NCBI GenBank assembly: GCA_963786195.1
Contig: CAWAYH010000009.1
Coordinates: 124,001-188,000 of the forward strand
DNA: 64,000 nt
Direction of reading: 5' to 3'
Source: CAWAYH01 sp963786195
Lineage (GTDB): Bacteria > Acidobacteriota > Vicinamibacteria > Vicinamibacterales > 2-12-FULL-66-21
Part shown: one piece after another, positions 30,933-39,894 of the stretch
Numbering within the stretch: position 1 is the stretch's first letter
How the letters are laid out: each line of letters opens with the position of its first letter
The notes under the pieces: model-generated
The model's database searches: none
Seen by the model: only the letters and a program-made list of their open reading frames with translations
What the model was told of the DNA's origin: nothing
Position numbers and translations under genes: made by a program

Positions 30933-31160
30933 GGCGACCGCCACCGTCGACCCATGAATCTGCCTGATGAGCAGCAGGTCCTCGCCCTGGACGCCGATCG
31001 CCGCGGCGACGGCAGCCCACTCGTCCGTCTGGTCGCGCAGCGTCAGGTTCTTCACGGTGAAGAAGTGATCCGCCGACGCCTGGAGCGCCGTGCAGCGCAG
31101 GATCGCGCCCCAGGGTGCTTGCGTCCAGGCGAAGCCGCGGTTAGGCTGGGGCTCGGTCAT
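30333..31160 (-). CDS. pgeF: peptidoglycan editing factor PgeF (YfiH/laccase-domain family)
   Basis: Zinc/copper-binding protein of the former 'polyphenol oxidase' family; PgeF removes wrong amino acids such as L-Ser from muropeptide precursors. Motifs: QIHGSTVA (His), RVADCVPILL (Cys), VAAVHTGWRGT (His) and AIGPCIGACCYEVG. The start is ATG 31160, which shares its CATG with the acpS start on the other strand; a reading from 31190 would lie inside acpS. The last 20 residues (after VIRAN) are low-complexity and come from the purine-rich hairpin shared with the rnhA end. Confidence 0.92.
   Translation of the reverse strand: MTEPQPNRGFAWTQAPWGAILRCTALQASADHFFTVKNLTLRDQTDEWAAVAAAIGVQGEDLLLIRQIHGSTVAVASPDRPRPWPRPEADAIVSNDPTAAIGVRVADCVPILLSDERGRGVAAVHTGWRGTAKRAVIAGVETLQTRYGVRPERLIAAIGPCIGACCYEVGETTLAAFREAGHHPGMLERWFEPRSGVKYHLDLVRANRDQLEGAGVMPASIYEAGLCTRTHADVLHSFRAAGEKAGRMVGVIRANVRSERKRDTPSAFSFSSLAL
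30351..30385 (+). terminator. hairpin at the convergent rnhA/pgeF ends, possible bidirectional terminator
   Basis: AAAGGAAAA (30351-30359) can pair with TTTTCCTTT (30377-30385) around a 17-nt loop. It has A and T runs on both sides as a bidirectional terminator would, but both gene frames read straight through it. Confidence 0.35.
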
Positions 31161-31539
31161 GAACATCCTCGGCATCGGGCTCGACGCCACCGATATTCCA
31201 CGCGTGGCTGATATCCTCGACCGTTACGGCGAGCGCTTCCTGCGAAGGGTCTTCACGGACGACGAGATTGCTTATTGTAGCCGCAGGCGCTACCCCGCCC
31301 CGCACCTCGCAGGCCGCTTCGCGGCGAAAGAGGCCGCGATGAAAGCGCTCGGGACGGGTCACTCGCGCGGCGTCATCTGGCGGGACATCGAGGTGGTCCG
31401 GCGCGGCGGACCGCCACGGTTGCAGCTCCATGGCGGCGCGGCCAAGATCGCGTCGAGCATGAACGTCCGCAGCTCCCTTCTCACCATCACGCACTCGGAC
31501 ACCCTCGCGATGGCGCAGGTGCTCCTGCTGGGCGACTGA
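31159..31539 (+). CDS. acpS: holo-[acyl-carrier-protein] synthase
   Basis: Transfers phosphopantetheine from CoA to acyl carrier protein. 126 residues, standard for AcpS. GIGLDATDIPRVADIL holds the Mg-binding Asp; FAAKEAAMKALGTG holds the second acidic ligand. Start ATG 31159 agrees with the family N-terminus MNILGIGLD. The ATG overlaps the divergent pgeF start (CATG), so each gene's regulatory region must lie inside the other gene. Confidence 0.95.
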   Translation: MNILGIGLDATDIPRVADILDRYGERFLRRVFTDDEIAYCSRRRYPAPHLAGRFAAKEAAMKALGTGHSRGVIWRDIEVVRRGGPPRLQLHGGAAKIASSMNVRSSLLTITHSDTLAMAQVLLLGD

Positions 31540-31757
31540 CGCCGCCCGAACGAGCGGCCGTTCAGCGTCTACCACGGTTGTCGCCGGCGCAGGGTCCGGC
31601 CCGGTGCCGCCGATCGTAGCGCCAGACCGGCACGCGCAACCCGTGACTCTGCTGACAGTTTCCTGGACCAGCCACTCCGCCCGCGTTCCGGCGCGCGCCT
31701 TGCCTCCTCGGTCGATCGAACCGTGTGCCCCCCACGACATCGAGAGGAGTACAAGCC

Positions 31758-32066
31758 GTGACCGTCAAGATTCTGCCAAACGAGAAGGGAAACCCGCCGG
31801 GTAAGCTCGCAGACGCGGAACTGCATTTCACATCCGGGCCGCTCGAGGGGCTCAAGCTGATCGGGTTCGCCGTGTGGGAACGCAAGAAGGGATCGGGCCG
31901 CAACGTCACGTTTCCGGCCCGCCAGTACACGGTCAACGGCGAGCGTCGCAGCTTTTCGCTGCTGCGCCCCGTGACGGATACGACATCGCAGGACCGCATC
32001 CGCGATCTGGTGCTTCAGGCGTATTCCGAACACGAAGCCGAGGTGGCGCTGGCGTCGGCGGGATGA
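31758..32066 (+). CDS. small cytoplasmic protein of unknown function, SpoVG-like pattern
   Basis: 102 residues from GTG 31758, chosen because GAGGAG stands 9-10 nt upstream. The sequence reads as a short beta-rich domain: AELHFTSGPLEGLKLIGFAVWERK, then RNVTFPARQY, and a terminal helix SQDRIRDLVLQAYSEHEAE. The order (strand, 'GFAVWER', 'FPARQ', closing helix with ILxAY) resembles the RNA/DNA-binding SpoVG fold, but identity is low and this is only a suggestion. The 218 nt upstream hold no other gene. It converges on the radical SAM gene. Confidence 0.75.
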   Translation: MTVKILPNEKGNPPGKLADAELHFTSGPLEGLKLIGFAVWERKKGSGRNVTFPARQYTVNGERRSFSLLRPVTDTTSQDRIRDLVLQAYSEHEAEVALASAG

Positions 32067-32081
32067 ACGCTCGGGCGCGCG

Positions 32082-33827
32082 TCAGTCGACGACCGGCAGC
32101 AGCCTGAGATTCTCTTTCTGCCGCTTGGGCGGAAGCGTCCATTCCTCGCGAAGGGCCTTCCGGAACTCGGACTGGAAGAACGACGCCTTCATCCCGCCGT
32201 CGATGATGTCCCAGGGGAGGACGGCGTCGTTCGACTTGTCACGAAAGATGTAGAACTTCGCGTCGAGGCCGGTGTCGGCCACGGCGGCGCGCCAGTTGCC
32301 GCCGTTCGCCTCTGCCGCTTCGATCGTATCCACGACGCGCCGGTCGCCCAGCGACAACAGCGCCTGGTAGTACGAATGACGCTCAGACTTGATATTGAAG
32401 TAGACGTTGTCGATGCCGGCAAGAAGCTGCCGGAGCCGCTTCGTCTTCCGATCCGTCTCGGCCGGGTCTTCCATGGGCAGCCACTGGTACGCCGTACCCG
32501 GCTTCGGGATCAGCGGATTCACGCTCCCGACGATGCGGCCGACCTGCCCGCGGGATCGGGCGTGCCGCATCATCGCCTCGCGCATGCCGATCGTCAGATC
32601 GCGGATGGCGACCAGATCGTCATCGGTCTCCGTCGGGAGCCCGATCATGTAGTACAGCTTCAGGTTCTCGATGCCGTTCGCGAAGATCAGCTCGGCGGCC
32701 GCCAGGATCTCGTCGTTCGTCACCGTCTTGTTGATCACCCGGCGCAGGCGATCCGATCCGGTCTCGGGCGCGATCGTCAGCGTGCGCTCGCCGCTCTGCC
32801 GCAGCAGCCGCACGACGGGCTCGGTCAAATCGTCCAGCCGCAGCGACGCGGGGCTGATCGAGTAGCCCAGATCCAGCAGTCCCTTCAGAATGCGCTCGAT
32901 TTCCGGATGATCGCAGAGCGCGATGGACACGAGCCCCACGCGATTCGCGTGCTGCCGGGCCTCCGCGGCCAGCTGCAGGATCCGATCGGCGGGGAACGCG
33001 CGAACCGGAAGGTAGTTGTAGCCGGCCCAGCAGAACCGGCACAGGTTGGCGCACCCGCGCACGACCTCGATCAGGAACCGGGATCCGAACTCGGTGTCGG
33101 GCGTGAAGATCGATGTCGCTGGGGGATCGAGCCGCTCCGCGCTCTTGACGGCGGCCTTCTTGACGGTCGGCGGCGCGCCCGTCCCTGGCCGGGGCTCGAA
33201 CGCGGAGATCGTCCCATCCGCTCCGTAGTGCACATCGTAGAACGACGGGATATAGAACCCGCGCTTCGACGCAAGACGCCCGTACAGCTCCTCGCGGCTC
33301 GCGCCCTCACGAAGCGCGGCCATCAGATCGGGAATCAGGACTTCACCCTCACCCGCTGCCACGATATCGGCGAAGAGCGCCAGCGGTTCAGGGTTGACGA
33401 ACGTCACGGCGCCGCCGATCACCACGAGCGGGTGCGCATCCGATCGCGCGGCGGCCCGCGGAGGCAGACCCGCAAGCCGAAGCATCGTGACGACGTTGGT
33501 GTAGTCCCATTCGAACGACACGGAGAACGCGAGCACGTCGAAGTTGCCGACCGGGGTCTGGGATTCGAGCGTCACCAGCGGAACACCGGACGCGAGCTGC
33601 TCTTTCAACTCCTGCCGCGGCGGCAGGAACACGCGTTCGCACACCACGTCGTCCAGCCCGTTGAACAGACGGTAGACCGTCTGGAACCCGAGGCTGGACA
33701 TCCCGACGTAGTACGTGTTGGGAAACGCGAGCGCGACGCGCAGGCGGCCTCCGTGCGGCTTCTGCACGTAGCCCCTCTCGCGGGCAAGAACCTGCTGCGC
33801 GCGCTCGCGGTACTTCCAGGCGGTCAT
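32082..33827 (-). CDS. B12-binding-domain radical SAM protein (TIGR03960-like)
   Basis: 581 residues. N-terminal cobalamin-binding Rossmann region (RVALAFPNTYYVGMSSLG, then GGAVTFVNPEPLALF, DIVAAGEGEVLIPDL), followed by the radical SAM barrel with CxxxCxxC in VRGCANLCRFCWAGYNYLP and SAM-contacting TIAPETGSDRLRRVI, GLPTETDDDL. Such proteins usually modify RNA or protein or build cofactors; the substrate of this family is unknown. In many genomes a DUF2344 partner or fused domain follows; here none is visible. ATG 33827 is preceded by a strong hairpin at 33865-33904. Confidence 0.9.
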   Translation of the reverse strand: MTAWKYRERAQQVLARERGYVQKPHGGRLRVALAFPNTYYVGMSSLGFQTVYRLFNGLDDVVCERVFLPPRQELKEQLASGVPLVTLESQTPVGNFDVLAFSVSFEWDYTNVVTMLRLAGLPPRAAARSDAHPLVVIGGAVTFVNPEPLALFADIVAAGEGEVLIPDLMAALREGASREELYGRLASKRGFYIPSFYDVHYGADGTISAFEPRPGTGAPPTVKKAAVKSAERLDPPATSIFTPDTEFGSRFLIEVVRGCANLCRFCWAGYNYLPVRAFPADRILQLAAEARQHANRVGLVSIALCDHPEIERILKGLLDLGYSISPASLRLDDLTEPVVRLLRQSGERTLTIAPETGSDRLRRVINKTVTNDEILAAAELIFANGIENLKLYYMIGLPTETDDDLVAIRDLTIGMREAMMRHARSRGQVGRIVGSVNPLIPKPGTAYQWLPMEDPAETDRKTKRLRQLLAGIDNVYFNIKSERHSYYQALLSLGDRRVVDTIEAAEANGGNWRAAVADTGLDAKFYIFRDKSNDAVLPWDIIDGGMKASFFQSEFRKALREEWTLPPKRQKENLRLLPVVD

Positions 33828-33864
33828 TGAAAGATGTCGGGACGGCAGTACGACGGCGGGTCTC

Positions 33865-33904
33865 CGCACGGGCTCCCGGCCACCGGCCGGGAAGACATCG
33901 TGCG
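33865..33904 (-). promoter_or_regulatory. nested hairpin in the ftsZ-radical SAM gap
   Basis: Inner stem CCCGGCC/GGCCGGG with a 3-nt loop, closed by an outer stem CGCACG/CGTGCG. It begins 38 nt before the radical SAM ATG. No T-run follows, so it could be an attenuator, an mRNA 3' end protector for ftsZ, or a leader structure. Confidence 0.45.
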
Positions 33905-33991
33905 GACAATGCGGCTCAGACGGCGCCGCTCAGCCGTGCCGTGGATCTATGCAGTCTACCACGCGAGGACGCAGCGCTCAGGGCGCCGCTT

Positions 33992-35254
33992 CTATGCCTC
34001 GTTCTGCCTCCGCAGGAACGCCGGGACGTCGAGCGGCGAGACCGGTTCGAACTCGGCGCCTGGCACGATCGCGTCCGCCTCCGGCGCGGGTGGCGGAATG
34101 AGCGGCAGATCCAGTACCGGCCGCCGCGAGAAGCTCATTCGGGAACCGCCTGCGGCCGCGACGCGCTCGGTCGACTCCTGCTTCCACGACGTGTAGGTGT
34201 GGAGATCGACCGGCGTCTGCACGTTCGACGCGCTCGCGGCCCGGCCGGGTCGATCGAAGCCGGTCGCGATCACGGTGATCTTCACCTTGCCGGACATGCC
34301 CGGATCCACGACCGCGCCGAAGATGATGTTGGCTTCCTCGTGCGCCGCCTCCTGGATGACGGCCGACGCCTCGCTCACTTCGATCAGCGACAGATCGGGA
34401 CCGCCGGTGACGTTGATGATCACGCCGCGCGCGCCCTTGACCGACGCATCCTCGAGCAGCGGGCTCGAGATCGCCGCGTTCGCGGCCGCCATCGCGCGGT
34501 TCTCTCCTTCCGACAGGCCGGTCCCCATGATCGCGAACCCCATGCCCGCCATGATGGTCTTGACGTCCGCGAAGTCGAGATTGATCATCCCGGGCACGAG
34601 GATCAGATCCGAAATGCCCTGAATCGCCTGCCGCAGCACGTCGTCGGCCGACGTGAACGCGTCGTTCAGCGATGTGCTGCGCGCGATCGTCGCCAGCAGC
34701 CGCTCGTTCGGGATGGTGATCACCGTGTCGACGCACTCGCGCAGCTCGTCGAGGCCGTGTTCCGCCTGCAGCTGCCGCTTGCGGCCCTCGAACGTGAACG
34801 GCTTGGTGACGACGGCGATCGTCAGCGCGCCGAGCTCGCTGGCGAGGCTCGCGATCACCGGCGCGGCGCCGGTGCCGGTGCCGCCGCCCAGGCCGGTCGT
34901 CACGAACACCATGTCGGCGCCGTCGAGCGCCTCGATGAGCTTCTCGGTGTCTTCGAGCGCGGCTTGGCGCCCGACGTTGGGATCGGCGCCGGCGCCCAGC
35001 CCCTTGGTGAGCTTCGCGCCGATCTGCAGCTTCACAGGCGCCCGGTTGAGCTGAAGCGCCTGGAGGTCGGTGTTGGCGACGATGAACTCGACGCCGTCGA
35101 GCCCCGACGCGACCATGCGGTTGACGGCGTTGCTGCCGCCGCCGCCGACACCCACCACCTTGATCCGCGCGCCGGTGCGCGCCTCATCGGCCAGCTTCAG
35201 CCGCAGCGTCGTGGGGTCGATTCCATTGATCTTCTTGTGTCGCATGTCACCCAT
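33992..35254 (-). CDS. ftsZ: cell division protein FtsZ
   Basis: Tubulin-like GTPase that forms the Z ring. 420 residues: VVGVGGGGSNAVNRM, tubulin signature VTTGLGGGTGTGAAPV, T7 loop NLDFADVKTIM, a linker of about 75 residues, and the C-terminal peptide DVPAFLRRQ that binds FtsA. ATG 35254 has GGAGG with 8-nt spacing; ATG 35245 is an alternative. Last gene of the dcw run, 16 nt after ftsA. Confidence 0.99.
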   Translation of the reverse strand: MGDMRHKKINGIDPTTLRLKLADEARTGARIKVVGVGGGGSNAVNRMVASGLDGVEFIVANTDLQALQLNRAPVKLQIGAKLTKGLGAGADPNVGRQAALEDTEKLIEALDGADMVFVTTGLGGGTGTGAAPVIASLASELGALTIAVVTKPFTFEGRKRQLQAEHGLDELRECVDTVITIPNERLLATIARSTSLNDAFTSADDVLRQAIQGISDLILVPGMINLDFADVKTIMAGMGFAIMGTGLSEGENRAMAAANAAISSPLLEDASVKGARGVIINVTGGPDLSLIEVSEASAVIQEAAHEEANIIFGAVVDPGMSGKVKITVIATGFDRPGRAASASNVQTPVDLHTYTSWKQESTERVAAAGGSRMSFSRRPVLDLPLIPPPAPEADAIVPGAEFEPVSPLDVPAFLRRQNEA

Positions 35255-35270
35255 TGGTCAGACCTCCGTA

Positions 35271-36506
35271 TTAGAAGAACTCTTTGAACAAGGTGCGCAG
35301 CCGGCCCGCCACGCGGCCGAATGCGCCAGCGCCCACCGGCCGCGCCGGCTCGCCCGCCTGATTTCGATGCGCGTACATCACCAACCCGACAGCCGTCGCG
35401 AACGCGGGGTTGTTGACGTGGTCCGCGAGTCCGCCCAGCCCCGCGGGGGCGCCTCGCCGGATCGGCAGGTCGAAGATCTGCTCCGCGATTTCCCCCATGC
35501 CCTCGAGCAGCGCGCCGCCGCCGGTCAGGACGATTCCCGAGTGCAGCGACTTCTCGAAGCCGGCGCGACGAAACTCGTCCCAGAGCAGGTGGAAGATCTC
35601 TTCGGCGCGCGGCTGGAGGATCTCGGACAGGATCCGCCGCGCCATGACGCGCGGCTGGCGCCCGCCGACGCTCGCGACCTCCATCGTCTCGTCTTCGTCG
35701 ACCATCGATGACAGCGCGCAGCCGGACCGCCGCTTGATTCGCTCGGCGTCCGGAATCGGCGTGCGCAGCCCCACGGCGATATCGTTCGTGAAGTGATCGC
35801 CTCCCACCGCGACGACGCCTGTGTGCCAGAGGCTTCCACGCTCGAAGATGGCGAAGTCGGTCGTGCCGCCCCCGATGTCCACGAGCGCGACGCCGAGCTC
35901 CTTCTCGTCGTCGGTCAGCACGGACTCGCTGGCGGCGAGCTGCTCGAGCACGGTGTCGAGGACCGCGACGCCCGCGCGATTCACGCACGCCACGATGTTC
36001 TGCGTGGAGGTCGCGCTGCCGGTGACGACGTGGACGTTCACTTCGAGCCGCGCGCCGGTCATGCCGACGGGAGCGCCGACGCCGTCCTGTTCGTCGACCA
36101 CGAAGTCCTGCGGCAGCACGTGGAGGATCTCGCGCCCGCTCGGCAGCGCGACCGCCTTGGCGGCATCGATCGCCCTGCGCACGTCCTCGCGGGTAATCTC
36201 GCGATTCTTGCCGGCGACCGCCACGACGCCCCGGCTGTTGAACGCCTTGACGTGCGCGCTGGAGAGCCCGAGGTGGACCGAATCGATCTCGACGCCCGCG
36301 GTCAGCTCGGCTTCCTCGATCGCTTTCTTGATCGATTCGACGGCCGCCTCGAGGTTGACCACGACGCCCCGCTTGATCCCCCGGGAATCGGCGAGGCCCA
36401 TCCCGATGATGTCCAGCCCGTCGTCGCTCGTGACTTCACCGACGATGGCCGTGATCTTCGACGTGCCTACGTCCAGTCCAACGAGGTAGCGCTCCTTTCG
36501 TGCCAC
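35271..36506 (-). CDS. ftsA: cell division protein FtsA
   Basis: Actin-like ATPase that tethers FtsZ to the membrane. 411 residues: phosphate-1 VGLDVGTSKITAIVGEV, the 1C subdomain, phosphate-2 LVDIGGGTTDFAIF, adenosine motif IVLTGGGALLEGM and a C-terminal amphipathic helix (GRVAGRLRTLFKEFF) that would lie on the membrane. GTG start with GGGGGAG upstream. It sits 9 nt after ftsQ. Confidence 0.98.
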   Translation of the reverse strand: MARKERYLVGLDVGTSKITAIVGEVTSDDGLDIIGMGLADSRGIKRGVVVNLEAAVESIKKAIEEAELTAGVEIDSVHLGLSSAHVKAFNSRGVVAVAGKNREITREDVRRAIDAAKAVALPSGREILHVLPQDFVVDEQDGVGAPVGMTGARLEVNVHVVTGSATSTQNIVACVNRAGVAVLDTVLEQLAASESVLTDDEKELGVALVDIGGGTTDFAIFERGSLWHTGVVAVGGDHFTNDIAVGLRTPIPDAERIKRRSGCALSSMVDEDETMEVASVGGRQPRVMARRILSEILQPRAEEIFHLLWDEFRRAGFEKSLHSGIVLTGGGALLEGMGEIAEQIFDLPIRRGAPAGLGGLADHVNNPAFATAVGLVMYAHRNQAGEPARPVGAGAFGRVAGRLRTLFKEFF

Positions 36507-36515
36507 GTCTCCCCC

Positions 36516-37376
36516 TCAGAAGGTTCGGCGAACCGATGCCGCATTTCCCGCGACCCGCACGGCGCCGCCGCGGGGCTTCACGTACAACCGCTGTTCGAAC
36601 CGCAAATCCACGTAGTCGATATCCGGAATTCGGTGGTGGAGCGCTTCGGCGATCTCCACGTACGACTGGAGCCGCTCGCGAAACCGGTCCTCGCCCAGGT
36701 GCAGGAGCGCCGGATCGTCGTCGAGCAGCACCACGGCGTCGTGGGTGTCGCTCACGTCGATTTGCGACACGCGACGCGCGAGGTCGTCGTGGTCGCGCAG
36801 CGCGTCGACGACACGCGCGGCCAGCGCCGCGCGGTCTCCATCGATCGCGGCCTTGCCCTGGCGCGGCGCCCGCACGAGACCGTCCACGATCGGGAGATCG
36901 AACTCGGCGTACTGCGGACCGAACTCGTCGATCACGATCCCCTTGCGATCGATCAGATACAGCTGATTCCCGAGCCGGCAGATCCCGAACGGCCGCCGCT
37001 CGGCGACGTACACCTCGATCGTCGAGGGCAGCACGCGGCGCAGCGCCACGTCGGCGACCCAGGGGGACTGCAACAACAGCGCGCGGTAGCGCGCGAGGCT
37101 CGTCGTCAGGATGTTCGCTCCCCGCAGTTCCCGAACGATGGTCTGGACTTCGCCGCTCGACAGCCGCACGTTGCCGTGCACGCGGATGCGATCCACCTGC
37201 AGCACGGACGCCGTCAGCGCGAGGTTGACGGCGCGATATCCGGCATAGACGACCACGGCCGCCGTCAGCACGACGCGGACTGCACGCCAGCTGAACCACG
37301 AGCGCGGACCGCGGCGCCGGGACGGCGTCTGCCGGGCTCGACGGAACTTGCGGTCCGCGGGCGCTTTCACCTTCAT
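36516..37376 (-). CDS. ftsQ: cell division protein FtsQ/DivIB
   Basis: Bitopic scaffold of the divisome that links FtsA/FtsZ to FtsL and FtsI. 286 residues: a basic cytoplasmic tail (about 1-28), one TM helix (about 33-52), the POTRA domain (VLQVDRIRVHGNVRLSSGEV to PSTIEVYVAERRP) and the FtsQ domain with DRKGIVIDEFG. The gene overlaps murC by 4 nt. In many genomes murB and ddl stand between murC and ftsQ; neither is present here. Confidence 0.95.
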   Translation of the reverse strand: MKVKAPADRKFRRARQTPSRRRGPRSWFSWRAVRVVLTAAVVVYAGYRAVNLALTASVLQVDRIRVHGNVRLSSGEVQTIVRELRGANILTTSLARYRALLLQSPWVADVALRRVLPSTIEVYVAERRPFGICRLGNQLYLIDRKGIVIDEFGPQYAEFDLPIVDGLVRAPRQGKAAIDGDRAALAARVVDALRDHDDLARRVSQIDVSDTHDAVVLLDDDPALLHLGEDRFRERLQSYVEIAEALHHRIPDIDYVDLRFEQRLYVKPRGGAVRVAGNAASVRRTF

Positions 37377-38812
37377 CGGGCGCCCCCGTTCGCAGCCGGT
37401 TGCGCCTGCCGGTTCCTGATCGCATCGAGGATGCGGTCCCCCGCCGAACTGATCGATCCGGCGCCGAGCGTGATCACGAGGTCGCCCGGCCTGACCAGCG
37501 CCGCGACCGCCGCCGGGATGTCCTTCAACGCCTGGACGGCGTGCACGGGACCTGCGGTGACGGCTCGCACGGCGTCGGCCAGCGCATCGAGCGTCACGCC
37601 CGGAATCGGCGGCTCGCCGGCGGAGTAGATGTCCGTCAGCACCACTTCATCGGCGGCGGCGAGCGCCGTTCCGAACTCCGCCATCAACTGCTGGGTGCGC
37701 GTGTACCGGTGCGGCTGGAAGACGACGATCACGCGACGGTCGATCCCCGCGCGAGCCGCGGCCAGCACGGCGGCGATCTCGGTCGGGTGGTGACCGTAGT
37801 CGTCGACGACCAGCACGCCTTCAGCCTCGCCGAGGCGCTGGAACCGCCGTTCGGCGCCGCTGAACTCCTCCAGAGCGGCCGCAACGCGCGCGAACGGAAC
37901 GCCGACCTCGAGGCCGACGGCAACCGCCCCCAGCGCATTCAGGAGGTTGTGCCGACCCGGCACGCGCAGGCGCAGGTTGCCGAGCCGGAGGTCGCTGCCG
38001 TCGTGCGCTCGCTGCCAGATCTCGCACCGCGACCCGAATGCCTCGAGCGTCATGCCGCGAGCCGTCACGCCGGACGCCGCGCCGCCGGTTTCGCCATCGA
38101 GTCCGTACGTGATCACTCGCCTCGTCATTCGCGGCAGCACACCCCGCACCGGCTCGTCGTCGGCGCACGCGATCACGGCGCCGTAGAACGGCACCTTGTT
38201 CGCGAAGTCCACGAACGCCTGGCGAAGGTCGTCCCAGCTGCCGTAACTCTCCATGTGTTCGCGATCGATGTTCGTGATCACGGCGATCGCCGGCGTGAGC
38301 TTCAGAAACGAGCGATCGCTCTCGTCGGCCTCCGCCACCATGTACTCGCCACGGCCGAGCCGGGCGTTGCTGCCGAACGCGCTCAGCCGCCCGCCGATCA
38401 CCGCGGTGGGATCGAGGCCGGCGCGCTCGAGCACGAGCGCCACCATGGACGTGGTCGTCGTCTTGCCGTGCGCCCCGGCAATCGCAATCCCGTATCGCAG
38501 CCGCATCAACTCCGCGAGCATTTCGGCCCGCGGGACGACGGGGATCAGCCGCCGGGACGCTTCGGCGACCTCGGGGTTGTCGGCCTTGATGGCCGATGAC
38601 ACCACGACGACGTCCGTGGCCCCGACGTGGCTGGCGTCGTGGCCGATGAACACGCGCACGCCCAGCCGCGCAAGACGATCGGTGACGTCCGATCGCTTCG
38701 CGTCCGATCCGCTCACCTCGTATCCGAGGTTGGTCAACAGCTCGGCGATGCCACTCATGCCGATCCCGCCAATCCCGACGAAGTGGATGTGCCGCGTGCG
38801 CCCGAGCATCAC
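37373..38812 (-). CDS. murC: UDP-N-acetylmuramate--L-alanine ligase
   Basis: Adds L-Ala to UDP-MurNAc, the first step of the stem peptide. 479 residues: HFVGIGGIGMSGIAELL Rossmann start, P-loop AGAHGKTTTTSMVAL, EADESDRSF, TNIDREHMESY, and the C-terminal VVDDYGHHPTEIAAVL. The start GTG 38812 or ATG 38809 overlaps the murG TGA (GTGATG), so translation is coupled. Confidence 0.98.
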   Translation of the reverse strand: MMLGRTRHIHFVGIGGIGMSGIAELLTNLGYEVSGSDAKRSDVTDRLARLGVRVFIGHDASHVGATDVVVVSSAIKADNPEVAEASRRLIPVVPRAEMLAELMRLRYGIAIAGAHGKTTTTSMVALVLERAGLDPTAVIGGRLSAFGSNARLGRGEYMVAEADESDRSFLKLTPAIAVITNIDREHMESYGSWDDLRQAFVDFANKVPFYGAVIACADDEPVRGVLPRMTRRVITYGLDGETGGAASGVTARGMTLEAFGSRCEIWQRAHDGSDLRLGNLRLRVPGRHNLLNALGAVAVGLEVGVPFARVAAALEEFSGAERRFQRLGEAEGVLVVDDYGHHPTEIAAVLAAARAGIDRRVIVVFQPHRYTRTQQLMAEFGTALAAADEVVLTDIYSAGEPPIPGVTLDALADAVRAVTAGPVHAVQALKDIPAAVAALVRPGDLVITLGAGSISSAGDRILDAIRNRQAQPAANGGAR

Positions 38813-39894
38813 CGTGGCTCCGCGAGCTCGAGCGCGCGATCGACGATGGCGCGCGCGGCATCGGGCCGCGCGAACCGGCGCGCCGCATCGGCCATGGCCT
38901 GTCGGCGCGCCCGATCGGTGGCGAGCGCCGCGATGCGCCCGGCCAGCACGTCTCCCGTCAGTTCCTGCTGATCGATCATTTCCGCCGCGTTGGAGTTGAC
39001 GAGCACCTCCGCGTTCCTGCGCTGGTGATCGTCGGCGGACGTCGGCAGGGGGACGAGCAGGGCCGCCCGGCCCACCGCCGTCACTTCCGCCAGCGTCGTC
39101 GCGCCCGCACGGCAGACGATCACGTCCGCTGCTTTCATCTCGCGATCCATGGCGAAGAGGAACGGCTCCACACGGGCCTGCAGCCCGGCGCGCTCGTACC
39201 CGGTCCTGACGATCGCCAGATCGCGCTCTCCTGTCTGATGCGTGATTGCCAGCCCGCCAGCGAGGGCTGCCAACCTCGGCGCTGCCTCCACCATGGCCAT
39301 GTTGATCGCGTGCGCGCCTTGGGAGCCGCCAAAGATCAGAATCCTCGGTGGCCCGTCGTGCGAGGCCACGGGCGTCGGGTCAAAGAACTCGGGCCGAACC
39401 GGGTTGCCTGTGACAAATCCCCTCCTGCCGAAGAACGAGAGCGTTGACTCGAATGTGACCGCCGCGGCGGTGACCACGCGCGCCAGGACGCGATTGGTCA
39501 GCCCGGGCACGGCGTTCTGTTCCAGCAACAGCGTCGGCATGTGCCGCAGCGCGGCCGTCAGCACGACGGGCCCCGCGCTGTAGCCGCCGACCCCGATCAC
39601 GAGGTCCGGTCGCCGGCGCGACAGGATGCGCCAGGCGTCCAGCCCGCTCAGCGGAAGCAGGGCGATGCCGCGCGCGACGGCTGTCGGAGACATCCCCTTC
39701 AAGCCCGCGCTGCGGAGCAGGTCGAGCTCGAATCCCTCGCGTGGCACCACACGGTTCTCGATCCCGCGCGCCGTGCCGGCGAACGTCACCGTGACGTCCG
39801 GATTGCGCCGCTTCAGCTCGCGGGCGACGGCGATTCCCGGGAAGAGGTGCCCGCCGGTCCCTCCGCCGGCAATCACGATGCGGAGCGGCGTCAT
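38809..39894 (-). CDS. murG: UDP-GlcNAc:undecaprenyl-PP-MurNAc-pentapeptide GlcNAc transferase
   Basis: GT28 enzyme that makes lipid II from lipid I at the inner face of the membrane. 361 residues from ATG 39894: GGGTGGHLFPGIAVA, GGYSAGPVVLTAA, ILIFGGSQGAHAIN and the donor-site region VCRAGATTLAEVTAVG. The frame is open far upstream inside ftsW, but the homologous N-terminus begins at 39894, whose ATG overlaps the ftsW TGA. Confidence 0.98.
   Translation of the reverse strand: MTPLRIVIAGGGTGGHLFPGIAVARELKRRNPDVTVTFAGTARGIENRVVPREGFELDLLRSAGLKGMSPTAVARGIALLPLSGLDAWRILSRRRPDLVIGVGGYSAGPVVLTAALRHMPTLLLEQNAVPGLTNRVLARVVTAAAVTFESTLSFFGRRGFVTGNPVRPEFFDPTPVASHDGPPRILIFGGSQGAHAINMAMVEAAPRLAALAGGLAITHQTGERDLAIVRTGYERAGLQARVEPFLFAMDREMKAADVIVCRAGATTLAEVTAVGRAALLVPLPTSADDHQRRNAEVLVNSNAAEMIDQQELTGDVLAGRIAALATDRARRQAMADAARRFARPDAARAIVDRALELAEPR

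Noticed and set aside
31540..31757. Small gene in the gap after acpS
   Set aside because: Reading frames there have no ribosome binding site or recognisable domain; the gap holds only the leader of the 102-residue gene.
33828..33991. Cobalamin riboswitch before the B12-binding radical SAM gene
   Set aside because: A GGAGACCCGCC stretch recalls the 3' end of the class, but the rest of the core and its length are missing; reported only as a hairpin.
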